Under the pieces are notes generated by a model that was not told the DNA's origin, did not search any database, and saw nothing but the letters and a program-made list of their open reading frames with translations. This document shows positions 13,949 through 14,483 of a stretch of 14,483 nucleotides of DNA, piece by piece (positions within the stretch are counted from its first letter, which is position 1; each line of letters begins with the position of its first letter). Source of the stretch: Clostridia bacterium (GTDB lineage: Bacteria > Bacillota > Clostridia > Christensenellales > Borkfalkiaceae); assembly GCA_017504065.1 (NCBI GenBank), contig JAFVRU010000044.1:1-14483 (forward strand), written 5' to 3'. Position numbers and translations under genes: made by a program.

Positions 13949-14483
13949 TTATTTTTTGACTGTGAGTTCCCCGTTTTCCACGTCGATCGTCAACGTTTCG
14001 CCCGTTGTGAAATCCCCCGCAAGGATTTGTTTTGCGAGCGTCGTTTCGAGCGTCCGCTGCATATACCGTTTCAACGGTCTTGCGCCGTACACGGGGTCGA
14101 AGCCCTTGTCCACGATCGCGTCCACCGCTCCGTCCGTCAACGTCAAACCAAGCTGCTTTTCCGCAAGCCGTTTGACGAGATCTTCCGACAAAAGCCGTAC
14201 GATCTTGCGGATTTCCGTCCGCGTCAACGGTTTGAAGAACACGGTATCGTCCAAGCGGTTCAAAAACTCCGGTCTGAACGAAGCTTTCAGCAATTTTTGC
14301 ACTTCCGCTTTGGCTTCTTCGGAAATCTCCCCGTCGTACTCGATTCCGTCGAGTATCGCGGTCGAGCCCAAGTTCGAAGTCAAGATCACGACGGTATTTT
14401 TGAAGTCCACCGTTCTGCCCTGCCCGTCCGTGATCCGCCCGTCGTCCAAAACTTGCAACAGTACGTTAAACACGTCGGGGTGC
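13949..14483 (-). CDS. clpB: ATP-dependent chaperone ClpB, C-terminal fragment (cut by window edge)
   Basis: The last 177 codons or so of a Clp/Hsp100 AAA+ protein enter from the right edge. ClpB threads aggregated proteins through its hexamer together with DnaK. The visible piece covers the end of the second ATPase domain: HPDVFNVLLQVLDDGRITDG just after the edge, the sensor-1 stretch ILTSNLGS, the arginine-finger region RPEFLNR, and the sensor-2 GARPLKR. The end is LTVKK. The TSNLGS and RPLKRYMQR wording and the short tail favour ClpB over ClpC or ClpE, but the N-terminal and middle domains that would settle it are outside the window. Confidence 0.88.
   Translation of the reverse strand, partial: HPDVFNVLLQVLDDGRITDGQGRTVDFKNTVVILTSNLGSTAILDGIEYDGEISEEAKAEVQKLLKASFRPEFLNRLDDTVFFKPLTRTEIRKIVRLLSEDLVKRLAEKQLGLTLTDGAVDAIVDKGFDPVYGARPLKRYMQRTLETTLAKQILAGDFTTGETLTIDVENGELTVKK

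Overview
The window looks like a chromosomal segment of a Clostridia-class member of the Bacillota with about 50% GC by eye. It could be an uncultured gut-type lineage, but the species cannot be fixed from sequence alone. The main reason is the block tgt / yajC / four-helix membrane protein (TIGR04086-like) / six-cysteine SCIFF peptide / SCIFF radical-SAM maturase / secD / secF. From memory, this arrangement is a hallmark of Clostridia. Shine-Dalgarno sites are strong (AGGAGG type), promoters are clear sigma-A type with 17-18 bp spacers, and terminators are intrinsic. No mobile element, CRISPR array, tRNA or rRNA was seen. All genes but one lie on the minus strand.

Layout, read along the minus strand from the right edge: (1) The C-terminal end of a ClpB-type disaggregase enters from the right edge and ends at an intrinsic terminator. 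(2) A two-gene operon with its own promoter encodes an Mre11/SbcD-type nuclease (YhaO-like) and an SbcC/Rad50-like ATPase of the YhaN type. The ATPase has two membrane helices in the middle of its coiled coil and no zinc hook; the two genes overlap by 4 nt (ATGA). (3) A perfect-consensus promoter drives a heterodimeric ABC exporter whose genes overlap by one base. The first subunit carries a degenerate ATP site (Asp for Glu, Gln for the switch His) and the second carries the consensus catalytic residues. (4) A strong bidirectional terminator separates this operon from the only plus-strand gene, a PHP-family histidinol-phosphatase-like enzyme, which is divergent from tgt. (5) The tgt-to-secF block follows, with promoters before tgt, yajC, scfA and secD, and hairpins between yajC and the membrane protein gene and between scfA and scfB.

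How the genes work together: Tgt inserts the queuosine precursor base into tRNA. YajC, SecD and SecF are accessory parts of the Sec translocase. Set among them is a complete, minimal ranthipeptide (SCIFF) system: a 50-residue precursor with six cysteines and a radical-SAM/SPASM enzyme that should cross-link it. No dedicated protease or transporter gene is visible between or beside the pair. The precursor gene is easily missed because of its size. Its hairpin downstream should give more precursor than enzyme transcript.

The points most worth a second look are the SCIFF pair and its attenuator, a SecD that appears to have lost the conserved membrane Asp of the proton relay, the terminator fused to the ribosome binding site of the TIGR04086-like gene, and the membrane-anchored SbcC-like ATPase.
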